A stretch of 6,864 bases of DNA from Chitinophaga pinensis (lineage in GTDB: Bacteria > Bacteroidota > Bacteroidia > Chitinophagales > Chitinophagaceae): NCBI GenBank assembly GCA_943331145.2, contig CALQKL020000119.1:1-6864 (forward strand), written 5' to 3'. Shown in pieces: positions 6,777 to 6,864 of this stretch. Both the position numbers and the translations under genes were made by a program. Each line of letters starts with the position of its first letter. Position 1 is the stretch's first letter. Below the pieces are notes generated by a model. The model made no database searches. It saw only the letters and a list, made by a program, of their open reading frames with translations, and was not told the DNA's origin.

Positions 6777-6849
6777 CTTCGTGACTTTGCTCCTTTGAGC
6801 CTTAGCGTTTCAATTCTTCCGCGCCTTTGGACCTTTCCGCCCTTGCTTG
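6777..6849. repeat. Degenerate 8-9 bp CTT-phased repeat cluster
   Basis: Two blocks of four units each begin with CTT. Block one is CTTCGTGA, CTTTGCTC, CTTTGAGC, CTTAGCGT (6777-6808), with an exact 8-base period. Block two starts at 6816, 6825, 6833 and 6842, with 8-9 base spacing. On the minus strand the units read like GCNCAAAGG. It is richer in G and C than the surrounding spacer. Similar CTTTGCGC-type repeats are, from my recollection, scattered between genes in many Bacteroidota; no gene or known mobile element is seen in it. The cluster may continue past the window edge. Confidence 0.7.
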
Positions 6850-6864
6850 AAACAAAAAACAAAT

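Noticed and set aside
6685..6849. CRISPR array
   Set aside because: The repeats are 8-9 bp, adjacent and degenerate, without spacers of constant length or cas genes.

Overview
The window is AT-rich with short AT-rich spacers. It has no Shine-Dalgarno-like start sites that I can see. It carries protein families with Bacteroidota-like features: a MHS-type transporter with a long periplasmic loop, a 409-residue QueA and TAnnTTTG-type -7 elements. I infer a free-living member of the Bacteroidota, perhaps of the Chitinophagales/Sphingobacteriales side. That placement rests on gene style, not on a marker gene.

Layout. At the left edge is the first 13 codons of a minus-strand gene with a signal-peptide-like start. 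A 90-bp spacer with a long imperfect hairpin separates it from a minus-strand MFS transporter of the metabolite:H+ symporter type (132-1688). A 112-bp divergent spacer follows, then acetyl-CoA synthetase acs (1801-3714, plus) and, 31 bp later, queA of the queuosine tRNA-modification pathway (3746-4975, plus). queA runs tail-to-tail into, and overlaps by 17 bp, a minus-strand exported L,D-transpeptidase-like protein (4959-5510). Upstream of that, also on the minus strand, is a SAM-dependent methyltransferase (5621-6652) that seems to start at GTG. The last 212 bp hold no convincing gene. They contain a 9-bp tandem repeat inside a tiny ORF and a cluster of degenerate 8-bp CTT repeats.

How the genes fit together. 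The one clear functional link is the divergent pair transporter/acs: a proton-coupled organic-acid carrier beside the enzyme that activates acetate would make an acetate (or related monocarboxylate) uptake and assimilation unit. This is inference from position and family. QueA, the L,D-transpeptidase and the methyltransferase look like ordinary chromosomal genes without a shared pathway.

I found no CRISPR array, phage, transposase, RNA gene or defence system, and I do not see a convincing new system here. The points most worth checking are the transporter-acs pairing, the transporter's periplasmic insertion, the overlapping convergent gene ends, the altered L,D-transpeptidase active-site motif, and the two repeat clusters at the right end.
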